From Phycisphaera sp. (lineage in GTDB: Bacteria; Planctomycetota; Phycisphaerae; Phycisphaerales; SM1A02), in assembly GCA_016124975.1 (NCBI GenBank), contig WGMP01000026.1, positions 1 to 64,000 of the forward strand: a stretch of DNA of 64,000 nucleotides. The letters are read 5' to 3'. The position numbers and the translations under genes are program-made. Below, piece by piece: positions 32,609 to 39,429 of the stretch (its first letter is position 1; every line of letters starts with the position of its first letter). A model generated the notes under the pieces. The model made no database searches. It saw nothing but the letters and a program-made list of their open reading frames with translations, and had not been told where the DNA came from.

Positions 32609-33826
32609 ATGCTCTCGACCTTCATGGTGACTCGCTCACGGCTGCTCCTTCTCATCACCGTGAGCGCGCTCTGGAGTCTCGTCATCGCGGTGCTCGCGAT
32701 GTCGTTCGAGATGGTGGTTGGAGCGGGATGGATCGGTGCGCACGGGTATCGTCAGTCTCTGCGCGGCGACGATGCGGCTACGCACGGTTGGCCGAGGGAT
32801 GTCGATCCGCCATGGCCGTCGCCGAGCGGACTGTCGGTCGTATCCATTCCTGCGTATCGGATGACCGATGCTTGGCGCGAGGATGCCGGCGGCGACCGCG
32901 ACCCGTTCTTCATGACCCATGTCGAGTATGGGTGGCCATGTGCAATCTGGTCGTCGACCAGCTTCTGGCATCGCGATTCGAGCCAGTTGGAGCATCCGCT
33001 GTGGTCGCGGGGCTGGGAAACTGGACGAGAGTTTCGTTGGCTCGGGCTTGCGCTCTGCACGGCTGCATGGGCGCCGATCCTCATGGCGTGCGATGTGCTC
33101 GCCCGTCTTTGGCGGAGGCGCGCGCACGGCGTAGGCCCTCCGCATGCGCCGGAGATCGCGAGGTATCCAAGGCTTACGAGACGCCGCGCTGCGGTCACGG
33201 CGATCTTGGGATTGTTGACAAGCGTGGTGGTCGCCGGTGCCGCCATCGGATTCAATCGACTCGGTGGTTTGAGCTGGGACTGGGCCAGGGGCGTGCGCTG
33301 GGGTCAACTCGCGTTCGTCGACCGAGAGGGCGGAAGCGAGGCAGCACGCCGCGGGTGGCCCGTCGCGGTGGATCCAACATGGCCGAAACCAGATCGTTGG
33401 ATGCTCCAAGAGCTTCCCGGAATTCGGTCATTCCAGTGCACGCGCGAACCGACCGGCCCTGATCCGCGGGGGTTTGACCTGCTGCACACCGAGTATGGGT
33501 GGCCCACGACCGTCTTCTCCGAGAGCTCTCTCAGCTCTCGCGGCGATCCCTCCGAGTGGTCGTCGTCGGAGGTGGTCGAGATCCCGCTCCACGCGCATTG
33601 GCGTGGTGTCGCGCTGGGCGCATTGGCATGGACCGCGATCCTTCTTGCCTGCGATTGGCTCGTGTGTCTCCTACTCGGCGCGAGGCGCCACGCGCGCATT
33701 CAGCGAGGCGTATGCCCGTCTTGTGCCCACCCAATGGCGAACTCGACAGTCTGCCACGAGTGCGGAGCGCAGATTGCGGCGCAGGAGGCCAAGACGAAGG
33801 GTGTATCTGCAACGAAGCTCGCTTGA
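32609..33826 (+). CDS. Membrane protein with internal duplication and C-terminal zinc ribbon
   Basis: 405 residues, function unknown. Two similar halves are each made of a membrane helix, an extracytoplasmic segment containing GWP-x-x-VDP-x-WP and a later EYGWP block, and a second helix (first half about 10-190, second about 195-365). The C-terminus has a zinc ribbon, CPSCAHPM...CHECGAQ (about 372-391), facing the cytoplasm by the predicted topology. An alternative start at 32624 would drop five residues. The gene lies between the intact GNAT gene and its truncated copy and ends two bases before the copy begins. Confidence 0.65.
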   Translation: MLSTFMVTRSRLLLLITVSALWSLVIAVLAMSFEMVVGAGWIGAHGYRQSLRGDDAATHGWPRDVDPPWPSPSGLSVVSIPAYRMTDAWREDAGGDRDPFFMTHVEYGWPCAIWSSTSFWHRDSSQLEHPLWSRGWETGREFRWLGLALCTAAWAPILMACDVLARLWRRRAHGVGPPHAPEIARYPRLTRRRAAVTAILGLLTSVVVAGAAIGFNRLGGLSWDWARGVRWGQLAFVDREGGSEAARRGWPVAVDPTWPKPDRWMLQELPGIRSFQCTREPTGPDPRGFDLLHTEYGWPTTVFSESSLSSRGDPSEWSSSEVVEIPLHAHWRGVALGALAWTAILLACDWLVCLLLGARRHARIQRGVCPSCAHPMANSTVCHECGAQIAAQEAKTKGVSATKLA

Positions 33827-33828
33827 GG

Positions 33829-34164
33829 TGTGGCGGCGGGCTCGTCATCGTCGACAACGCGACTGGCGCCGTGATCGGCTCGAGCCGCTACTACGACTGG
33901 AACCCCGCCGACGAGTCGGTGGTGATCGGCTACACCTACCTCGCGCGCGCCTACTGGGGCGGCGCCGTCAACGGCGAGGTCAAGCGCCTGATGATCGCGC
34001 ACGCGTTCCGCTTCGCGCGCACCGTGTGGTTCCATGTGAGCCCGGGCAATGTGCGCTCCCAGCGCGCGCTCGAACGGATCGGCGCGCGCTTCGACCGCCG
34101 CGAGATGGTCCCCGTCGGCGGCGTGCCGAGTGCGCGGATGATCTATCGCGTGGATCGCGCCTGA
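33829..34164 (+). pseudogene. 5'-truncated duplicate of the GNAT acetyltransferase gene
   Basis: 336 bp matching 32093-32428 without any gap, with about 15 differences counted by eye (about 95% identity). It lacks the first 63 codons of the intact gene and has no start of its own, but its frame is intact to a TGA stop. Several differences cluster at FDRREM versus FDREQI and at the last codons. The left breakpoint is two bases after the stop of the membrane protein gene, which indicates that the duplication and that gene share a history. Confidence 0.85.
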
Positions 34165-34246
34165 GGAACGCTGCAGATCGCTCGCCGTGCTTCGGCATCT
34201 CTTCGGGCCCCCAACCCTTGGGTCGTCTCGTGTCCGCAGTCTCGCG

Positions 34247-34720
34247 TCACGCGGCGCGGGCCTTTCGCGGCTTGACGGCTCGGTTGGCGGCTGATTGACG
34301 CGGGATCCGCGTCACGCGGACGCGGCGATGGCTGCGTGCGCCGTCGCGCGCAGGGGCTGGCTGGACCGTCAGCACCAGGCCGAGGGCGTCGAGGACGGCG
34401 ATGATCGTCGAGAAGCGGGGGTTGCCCCGCTCGGAGAGCGCGCGGTAGAGGCTCTCGCGCTCGATGCGCGCCCGCTCGGCGACCTGCGCGATGCCATGTG
34501 CGCGTGCCAGCTGGCGGAGCGCAATGAGGATCGCTTTCGGATCGTCGCTCTGAGCGAGCGCGGCCTTCAGATATTCCGCCGCGAGTGCGGGGTCATCGCG
34601 AAGTTCGCGCGCAACGGCATCGTCGTGCGAGATGCTCGTGATGCTCGTGGGCGACACGGAGGCCGCGGCGCGCGTGCCGGTCGTGGTTCGTGTCGGGCTC
34701 TTGCGTGGGGCGCGGGGCAT
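34247..34720 (-). CDS. Antitoxin of HI1420/HigA-like family
   Basis: 157 residues. The core (about 30-125) matches the 'probable addiction module antidote' family: ISHDDAVARELRDDPALAAEYLKAAL, then LRQLARAHGIAQVAERARIERESLYRALSERGNPRFSTIIAVLDALGL, a helix-turn-helix of the Cro/XRE type. It has an unusual Ser/Thr/Ala-rich N-terminal extension of about 28 residues and a basic tail. It lies downstream of the frameshifted toxin gene in the usual order and binds DNA in known relatives. The 62-bp gap to the toxin contains a fragment of the MITE end. Confidence 0.85.
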   Translation of the reverse strand: MPRAPRKSPTRTTTGTRAAASVSPTSITSISHDDAVARELRDDPALAAEYLKAALAQSDDPKAILIALRQLARAHGIAQVAERARIERESLYRALSERGNPRFSTIIAVLDALGLVLTVQPAPARDGARSHRRVRVTRIPRQSAANRAVKPRKARAA

Positions 34721-34764
34721 GCGTGGGTCTCGTTTGGTGGTAGAGGCGCTGGAGGTCTGGGCGA

Positions 34765-34786
34765 GGATCCGTCAGACAGAACCTAG
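34765..34786 (-). repeat. Solitary end of the 167-bp MITE
   Basis: The 22 bases GGATCCGTCAGACAGAACCT(AG) equal the outer part of the terminal inverted repeat at 13692-13858. Only one end is present, and the other end was not found within 600 bp. As at 13692, the CTAG at the edge supplies the TAG stop codon of the adjacent gene, here the toxin pseudogene ending at 34783. It separates toxin from antitoxin. Confidence 0.8.
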
Positions 34787-35117
34787 CGCCTCTTGCGTTG
34801 GTTCTCGCGGCGCTGGTAGTCCGCGAGCAAGCCGCGGGCGGTCTTTATGTCGGTCGACTGCGAACGCTTGTCGCCTGCACAGAGGAGAAGCAGGATTTCC
34901 TTTCCGATTTTGGCGAAGTACACGCGGTAGCCAGGCCATGGTCAATGCGAAGTTCCCAGACGCCGCCCCCGATCGCTTTGCAGTCACCCGCATTGCCCGC
35001 CTCAAGCCGCGCCAAGCGCACCAAGATCGCCGCTCGGGCGGTGGTATCGCCGCACCTTCCGAGCCAATGTCCGAAGACGTCCTTCCCAGTTGGTGCGCAG
35101 TAGCGACGGATCTCCAC
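34783..35117 (-). pseudogene. HI1419/RelE-type toxin gene inactivated by one frameshift
   Basis: The first part reads VEIRRYCAPTGKDVFGHWLG... to GGGVWELRIDHG, typical of HI1419-family addiction toxins. The next expected block, GPGYRVYFAKIGKEILLLLC and then AGDKRSQSTDIKTARGLLAD, is present but in another frame. Joining needs one extra base near 34934-34937, where the gene has GGCCT instead of GGCCCT, so one C was lost (or a sequencing error). Repaired length is 111 residues, the normal size. GTG at 35117 is the likely start. Without the second half the toxin should be inactive, leaving an orphan antitoxin. Confidence 0.85.
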
Positions 35118-35126
35118 CCGCACGAG

Positions 35127-35155
35127 AGTGTAACTCATAAGTTACAACTTGTCAA
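35127..35155 (-). promoter_or_regulatory. Toxin-antitoxin promoter with dyad operator
   Basis: On the minus strand TTGACA (35155-35150), a 17-bp spacer and TACACT (35132-35127). The inverted repeat GTAACT-CAT-AAGTTAC overlaps the spacer and -10 region (35130-35145), a position suited to autorepression by the antitoxin. The predicted start of transcription (about 35120) is three bases before the GTG at 35117, so the toxin message would be leaderless. An upstream ATG at 35138 would then not be transcribed. Confidence 0.6.
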
Positions 35156-35379
35156 CACGATCTCGAGCGTGCATGTCGGTGTCCCCAGGCCGCGGCGACC
35201 TCGAGCCATCGGGCCATCCGCGGCGCGGTGGCGCCCCCGCGACCACTCGGGGGGATGTCGTTGATGGTCTTCTCGTGGGGATCTTCCTGTCGAAGGCTGA
35301 TCGTCCTGCGCGTCGTGGCGCCGAAAGCCGGCCCAAAACGACACCGCCGCAGGCGTGTCTGCCTGCGGCGAGTCTTGAG

Positions 35380-35407
35380 GTGGACCTGATCGGGCTCGAA
35401 CCGACGA
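35380..35407 (-). repeat. Attachment-site-like duplicate of the tRNA-Ala 3' end
   Basis: 28 bases identical to 36465-36492, which is the T-arm and acceptor 3' strand of the tRNA-Ala(GGC) gene. Such duplications mark integration of a tyrosine-recombinase element at a tRNA. The interval between the two copies is 1085 bp and holds recombinase remnants and a small membrane gene. Confidence 0.8.
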
Positions 35408-35637
35408 GCGAAACCGCGGGGAAACAAGCCGATTCTGTCGAGACGCCCTCCGCGGTGGTGACGCCGGTGGTGACATTTTCTGCGAACAGCCCTCTCGGGT
35501 GTCCCGATCTCGCCGCGATCGCCGCGCTCTGGGAGCGGCTCACGCCGGCCATGCGGGCCGCGGTGCGCTCGATGGCCGAGGCGATGGCGTCAAACCACCC
35601 GCTTCACAAACAGCAGTCCGAGCAGAATCCCGAATAG
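35408..35637 (+). pseudogene. C-terminal tail of a tyrosine recombinase (remnant)
   Basis: The frame reads AVVTPVVTFSANS and then DLAAIAALWERLTPAMRAAVRSMAEA, the style of C-terminal extensions of planctomycetal integrases. The VVTPVVT element is also present in the integrase fragment at 35889 (EAVVTPVVT). No catalytic residues are included. It starts directly next to the duplicated tRNA end. It is an uncertain call, based on similarity of style between the two tails. Confidence 0.35.
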
Positions 35638-35763
35638 GAACAAGCCAGCCATCCCGATGCTCGCTAGATCTTGCTTGCCCATCAACAGCCCGATTGCGAG
35701 GCAAAGCAGGAATATGGCGCACGCGCCACCCGTAATGACCTTGAGGATACCGTTTAAGTTCAT
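35590..35763 (-). CDS. Small two-helix membrane protein in the decayed island
   Basis: 57 residues from ATG at 35763: MNLNGILKVITGGACAIFLL opens the first helix, MGKQDL is the loop, and SIGMAGLFLFGILLGLLF the second helix. The local base composition is clearly less GC-rich than the surroundings, which suggests recent transfer with the integrative element. It is codirectional with nothing nearby. Function unknown. Confidence 0.5.
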   Translation of the reverse strand: MNLNGILKVITGGACAIFLLCLAIGLLMGKQDLASIGMAGLFLFGILLGLLFVKRVV

Positions 35764-35888
35764 GCGGATGCTTTCAGTTAGAGATTTAGAGACGGTACCC
35801 CATGTGTCAGTTGCCCGCAACCTTGCCAATCTCTCCAACTTATCCAACCTAGCACCCCTCGGGTAACTGGCGAGGTTGCCGATAGCGC

Positions 35889-36527
35889 CGCGCGATTCGC
35901 GTTGACTCGCCAAAGACGCGCCGGCATGGCAAGCCTTGGCGTCTGGTGCCGCTCGTGCCCGAGTTGCTCGAGATGCTCGAGAGCGCCTACTCGGATGCCC
36001 CAGAGGGGGCGGAGTTCATCCTCCCGACCTACAGCACGCACACGAGCCCCGCGATGCTCGTGCTCCGCGCTTGCCGCGCGGCCGGCGTCGAGCCATGGCC
36101 GCGGCCGTTCCACGCGATGCGCGCGAGTTGCGAGACGGATTGGGCGGCACGCTTCCCGCTCGCCGATGTGGCCGAGTGGCTTGGGCACTCTCGCATGGTG
36201 GCCGCACGGCACTATCTGCGGCCGACCGGTGCGACCTTTGCGGCCGCGACGATGAGCGCGAGCGGCGGCTCGATTGGTGGTGACGCCGGTGGTGACAACA
36301 TTTGCGAAGCGGTGGTGACGCCGGTGGTGACGCGAGTTTCCGCTCCGAGCGGGGCCCTCTCGCAAGTTGCGGGCGAAGTGCCGACGAACGATCGACTTAC
36401 GCTCGTGAAACGCAACATCCCGCGACTCCCCGCAAATAGTTGCGAGAAGCGCGGGATGCGCCGAGTGGACCTGATCGGGCTCGAACCGACGACCTCTTCC
36501 ATGCCATGGAAGCGCTCTCCCAATTGA
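35889..36527 (+). pseudogene. Tyrosine recombinase, C-terminal catalytic fragment
   Basis: The frame has IRVDSPKTRRHGKPWRLVPL near its start, then FHAMRASCETDWA and VAEWLGHSRMVAARHYL. These carry the family's H-x-x-R, G-H and Tyr nucleophile residues. An in-frame stop at 35883 precedes the fragment, so the N-terminal DNA-binding part and first catalytic Arg are missing. The last about 20 codons (VDLIGLEPTTSSMPWKRSPN) simply read through the tRNA-Ala gene. It is the remains of the integrase that placed an element at this tRNA. Confidence 0.8.
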
Positions 36528-36538
36528 GCTACAGGCCC
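36466..36538 (-). tRNA. tRNA-Ala (anticodon GGC)
   Basis: 73 nt cloverleaf. The acceptor stem GGGCCTG/CAGGTCC contains the G3-U70 pair that identifies alanine tRNA, with discriminator A. The D-arm is GCTC...GAGC. The anticodon stem is CTTCC/GGAAG with loop ATGGCAT, giving anticodon GGC. The T-arm is GTCGG-TTCGAGC-CCGAT. CCA is not encoded. Its 3' half is duplicated at 35380-35407, so it was an integration target and the gene was restored on integration. Confidence 0.95.
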
Positions 36539-36673
36539 GCTGAGTTGCGCCGCGGAGACGGCTCCCGCGGGTCGGGAAGAGTACTGCGGAGACCGCTTTG
36601 GGGCAAGTCACTGCGGCAATTCGACTTGGATTGAAGAGCGGATAACTGCGGGGCGAGCCGCGACCACGGCGCT

Positions 36674-37375
36674 CTAGCCGCGTGGTTGGCCTGTTGACGC
36701 CGTACGGCGCGCGCCCACGGTGCCCGTGCGGTCGAGCTTGCCGCCTCGCCACTCGGTCGACAGGATCGACCAGACAGCATGGTCGCGCCATTCGCCATTG
36801 ATCTCGACGAGGCCGCGTGCGACGCCTTCGTTCGTGAAGCCGAGCGCCTCGGCGACGGCGTGCGAGCGGCGGTTGGCGGGCAGGATGTTGGCGACCACGC
36901 GGTGGAGCTTCCTCTCCTCGAACGCGATGTCGACCATCGCGGCGAGGGCGTCGCGCATGAGGCCCTTGCCTGTCTCGCCTGCGCAAAGCCAGTAGCCCGT
37001 GTTCGCCGCGAGCTGCGGCCACTCGGAGATGTTCGAGAGCGACACCACGCCGACCATGCGGCCCGCGGGGCCCGCGTCGTCGGCGTCGCGCGCGCAGACG
37101 AGGACGCGCAGCTTCGTGGGCGTGTCGCACTCGGGCAGGAGCATGCGCGCGAACTTCCTCGCGAGCGTCGGTTCGCTGGCGCGCGCCGAGCGCGGCATCC
37201 ACGGCGCGAGGTGGTCGCGTGAGCGCTCCAAGAGCTCGAGGAACACACGCGCGTCGTCGTCGCGCGCAAAGCGGAGCACGGTGCGCTCGCCGACGCGCAC
37301 GACGCCAGCCGCGCATTCGCTCGCGGTCGGCTTGCGTGAGGGCGCTGGGAGCATGGGACTCGCGGGTTTGCCCAT
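36674..37375 (-). CDS. GNAT acetyltransferase, RimJ/RimL (ribosomal-protein-alanine type)
   Basis: 233 residues from ATG at 37375 (a start at 37399 would overlap the divergent gene). Conserved features: ERTVLRFARDDDARVFLEL at the N-terminus, VGVVSLSNI, the GYWLCAGETGKGLMRDAL stretch in place of the usual Q/R-x-x-G-x-G/A acyl-CoA loop, and NRRSHAVAEALGF near the end. The N- and C-terminal extensions are basic. It likely acetylates protein N-termini or small molecules. Not closely related to the GNAT at 31904. Confidence 0.88.
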   Translation of the reverse strand: MGKPASPMLPAPSRKPTASECAAGVVRVGERTVLRFARDDDARVFLELLERSRDHLAPWMPRSARASEPTLARKFARMLLPECDTPTKLRVLVCARDADDAGPAGRMVGVVSLSNISEWPQLAANTGYWLCAGETGKGLMRDALAAMVDIAFEERKLHRVVANILPANRRSHAVAEALGFTNEGVARGLVEINGEWRDHAVWSILSTEWRGGKLDRTGTVGARRTASTGQPRG

Positions 37376-37397
37376 GCGCGGAGCGTATGCTGCGCAC

Positions 37398-38519
37398 ATG
37401 ATGCGTGCAGCGATCGCCGTGAGTTCCGTCGTGCTTGGGCTCGTGCTGCCTGCCGTCGCGGGCGACGCCTTGCCGCCTGTCGACGCGGCGAAGGTCGCGC
37501 GCGAGATCCGCCCGCGTCACGAGGTGCCCGCGCTCGTCTGCGCCGTGGTGACGAAGGAAGGTGTCCATGCGATCGGCGCCGACGGCGTGCGCCGCGCGGG
37601 CGGGGATGCGGCGGTGACGGGCGACGACCGCATACACCTCGGCTCATGCACGAAGGCGTTCACGGCGACGCTTGCCGCGGTGTTCGTGGCCGAAGGCGCC
37701 ATGCGGTGGGACACCACCGTCGGCGAGACGGTCGCTCTGTCGCTTCCCGACATCGACCCCGCGTGGCGTGCGGTGACGCTCGAGCAGCTGCTGCGCCATC
37801 GCGGCGGCGTGCCGACCGCGCCCGATCCGAAGGCGTGGGCTGCGGCGTTCGGTTGCGGCGACTCGCCGAAGGCCTGTCGCACCGCGTTCGTCGAGGCGGC
37901 GCTCGCGAAATCGCCTGTCGGCATCGGCACTTTCGCCTACTCGAACCAAGGCTACGCGATCGCGGGGCGCATGATCGAGATCGCGGCAGGTGACACGAAG
38001 GACTATGAAACGCTGCTCGCCGAGCGCGTGCTTGCGCCGCTCGGAATCACGCGCTTCGGCTTCGGCGTGCCGACGAAGGCCGACGCCGCGTCGCCCGCTG
38101 GGCACACCGAGCAGGGCGCGCCGCGCGAGATCGACAACCCGAACGCCATCGCGCCCGCGGGCACGCTGTACATGCCGCTTAGCGAATGGGCGAAGTTCGT
38201 CGCATTCCACCTCGGGGCGAAGGCGCCAGCCGCGCTCGAGGGCGCCGCGCGCGAGCTGCCGAAGCTGCATGCGCGCGCGAAGGACTCGCCGTTCGAGGCG
38301 CTCGGGTGGATGACCGGCACGCGCCCGTGGGGCGGCGCCGTGCTCACGCACGCTGGCTCGAACACCATGTGGTACTGCGTGGCGTGGCTTGCGCCCGAGA
38401 AGGGGTTTGCGGTGCTGGCGGCCACGAACCAGGGCGGCGACGCGGCCGAAGGGGCGTGCGACGAGGCGTGCGCGGCGATGATTCAGGCGGTCGTGAAACC
38501 TGCTGCGAAGCCCGAGTGA
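37398..38519 (+). CDS. Serine hydrolase of the class C beta-lactamase/DD-peptidase fold, exported
   Basis: 373 residues with a signal peptide (cleavage near AVAG-DA). The catalytic motifs are present: GSCTKAF (S-x-x-K) around residue 80, YSNQGY (Y-x-N) around 180 and HAGSN (H-x-G, the KTG equivalent) around 320. This fold includes esterases, D-aminopeptidases and beta-lactamases; the Cys after the Ser is unusual but does not alter the motif. Two adjacent ATGs (37398, 37401) are equivalent starts. It is followed by a cluster of palindromic intergenic repeats. Confidence 0.88.
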   Translation: MMRAAIAVSSVVLGLVLPAVAGDALPPVDAAKVAREIRPRHEVPALVCAVVTKEGVHAIGADGVRRAGGDAAVTGDDRIHLGSCTKAFTATLAAVFVAEGAMRWDTTVGETVALSLPDIDPAWRAVTLEQLLRHRGGVPTAPDPKAWAAAFGCGDSPKACRTAFVEAALAKSPVGIGTFAYSNQGYAIAGRMIEIAAGDTKDYETLLAERVLAPLGITRFGFGVPTKADAASPAGHTEQGAPREIDNPNAIAPAGTLYMPLSEWAKFVAFHLGAKAPAALEGAARELPKLHARAKDSPFEALGWMTGTRPWGGAVLTHAGSNTMWYCVAWLAPEKGFAVLAATNQGGDAAEGACDEACAAMIQAVVKPAAKPE

Positions 38520-38520
38520 C

Positions 38521-38670
38521 CCCGGTGCCTGGCACCTGCCGTGTGGAGCGTGCACCGTCCGCGCACCTGCCAGGCACAAGAAGGTACACATGTCTATGCC
38601 CGCGGCTTCTCGGCACGTGCCACTCGGGTGCCTGGCGTGCCTGGCAGGTGCCAGGCACAGCATCCGGAAA
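38521..38670. repeat. Cluster of TGCCAGGCA-type palindromes
   Basis: GGTGCCTGGCACC-like palindromes and partial copies occur at least four times in about 150 bp: GGTGCCTGGCACCTGCC at 38523, CACCTGCCAGGCAC at 38564, GGTGCCTGGCGTGCC at 38629 and CCTGGCAGGTGCCAGGCAC at 38640. This type of GTGCCAGGCAC repeat is known as a dispersed intergenic element in several environmental bacteria. Here it fills the gap between a serine hydrolase gene and the convergent PEP-CTERM gene and may act as a terminator or REP-type repeat. Confidence 0.75.
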
Positions 38671-38730
38671 TGGGGACCGCGCCGCTGCTGCGTTCCTTTC
38701 CGTGTAACCCATCCAGTCGAGCGGTCGTTG

Positions 38731-39429
38731 TCAGCGCCGCCGACGGCTTACGCCTAACGCGAGTCCGACCAGCGCGCATGTGGCTGGCATGGGGATGGCG
38801 TTCGTCGGCACCCACAGCGACTCAGTGACAAAAAACCCAGAGCCTTGGAAACTGATGTAGTCGAACTCGACATCGGTCGTGAAGGCCATCAACTTCGAGT
38901 AAGCGGTCGTACCGCCCCCGGGCAGGCCGTAGCTGGGGATGTTGCTGATCGAGTAGGTCTTGAAGCCGAGGTACTGGCCATCTCGATAGAGGGAGGCCTG
39001 GACAAAGCCACTGGCCGCAGCGCCCCGGATCCAGAATGCCATGCCCGTGATCGGGGCGATGAAACGCAGGTTGTCGTAGCGGGTCACGAGCCCCGATTGA
39101 AAGCCCAGCGAGGAATGGACCCACGCACTGTCGGGCGACATTCCGACCTGCGAGTACGGCAGCCCCGGAAACGGGCCTTCGCCGCTCGCTCCATAGAACT
39201 GTCCTGCTCCAAGCACACCAAAGCCACCGTACTGATCCGTGAAACTGCCGAACCCGCCGGAAACTGGGAGCCCAATGGGCTCGAAGTCGAAAGTACACTC
39301 GTTCGCGCCATTCACGGCCGTCGCCCACGACGAAAGGTCGGAATGGACTGTCCAGTTGAAGGCCGCGTCTGCGGCCTGCACGGCGGCGAGCGCGATAGAA
39401 ACAGACAGCGCAATGTTAGTTCGTGGCAC
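38731..39429 (-). CDS. Exported protein with PEP-CTERM-like tail
   Basis: 232 residues from a GTG at 39429, which gives a good signal peptide (cleavage near ADA-A). The start lies inside the end of the upstream gene (14-base overlap), so translation is probably coupled. The mature protein is beta-rich and Gly/Ser/Phe-rich (CTFDFEPIGLPVSGGFG, FIAPITGMAFWIRG), like other PEP-CTERM surface proteins with a jelly-roll-like fold. The C-terminus is VPTNAIPMPATCALVGLALG and ends in SRRRR, a PEP-CTERM-like signal (PMP in place of PEP). The frame remains open upstream to 39633 but those codons are antisense-like. Confidence 0.8.
   Translation of the reverse strand: MPRTNIALSVSIALAAVQAADAAFNWTVHSDLSSWATAVNGANECTFDFEPIGLPVSGGFGSFTDQYGGFGVLGAGQFYGASGEGPFPGLPYSQVGMSPDSAWVHSSLGFQSGLVTRYDNLRFIAPITGMAFWIRGAAASGFVQASLYRDGQYLGFKTYSISNIPSYGLPGGGTTAYSKLMAFTTDVEFDYISFQGSGFFVTESLWVPTNAIPMPATCALVGLALGVSRRRR

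Noticed and set aside
35136-35138. ATG as the toxin start
   Set aside because: It lies inside the promoter spacer; the GTG at 35117 gives the family's normal N-terminus.
35142-35552. Minus-strand frame with translations such as VGSSPIRSTS
   Set aside because: This is the well-known spurious translation of a tRNA end (att duplicate), not a gene.
35946-36527. Intact integrase gene
   Set aside because: The N-terminal half and first catalytic Arg are missing, an in-frame stop precedes it, and its last codons read through the tRNA, so it is listed as a fragment.
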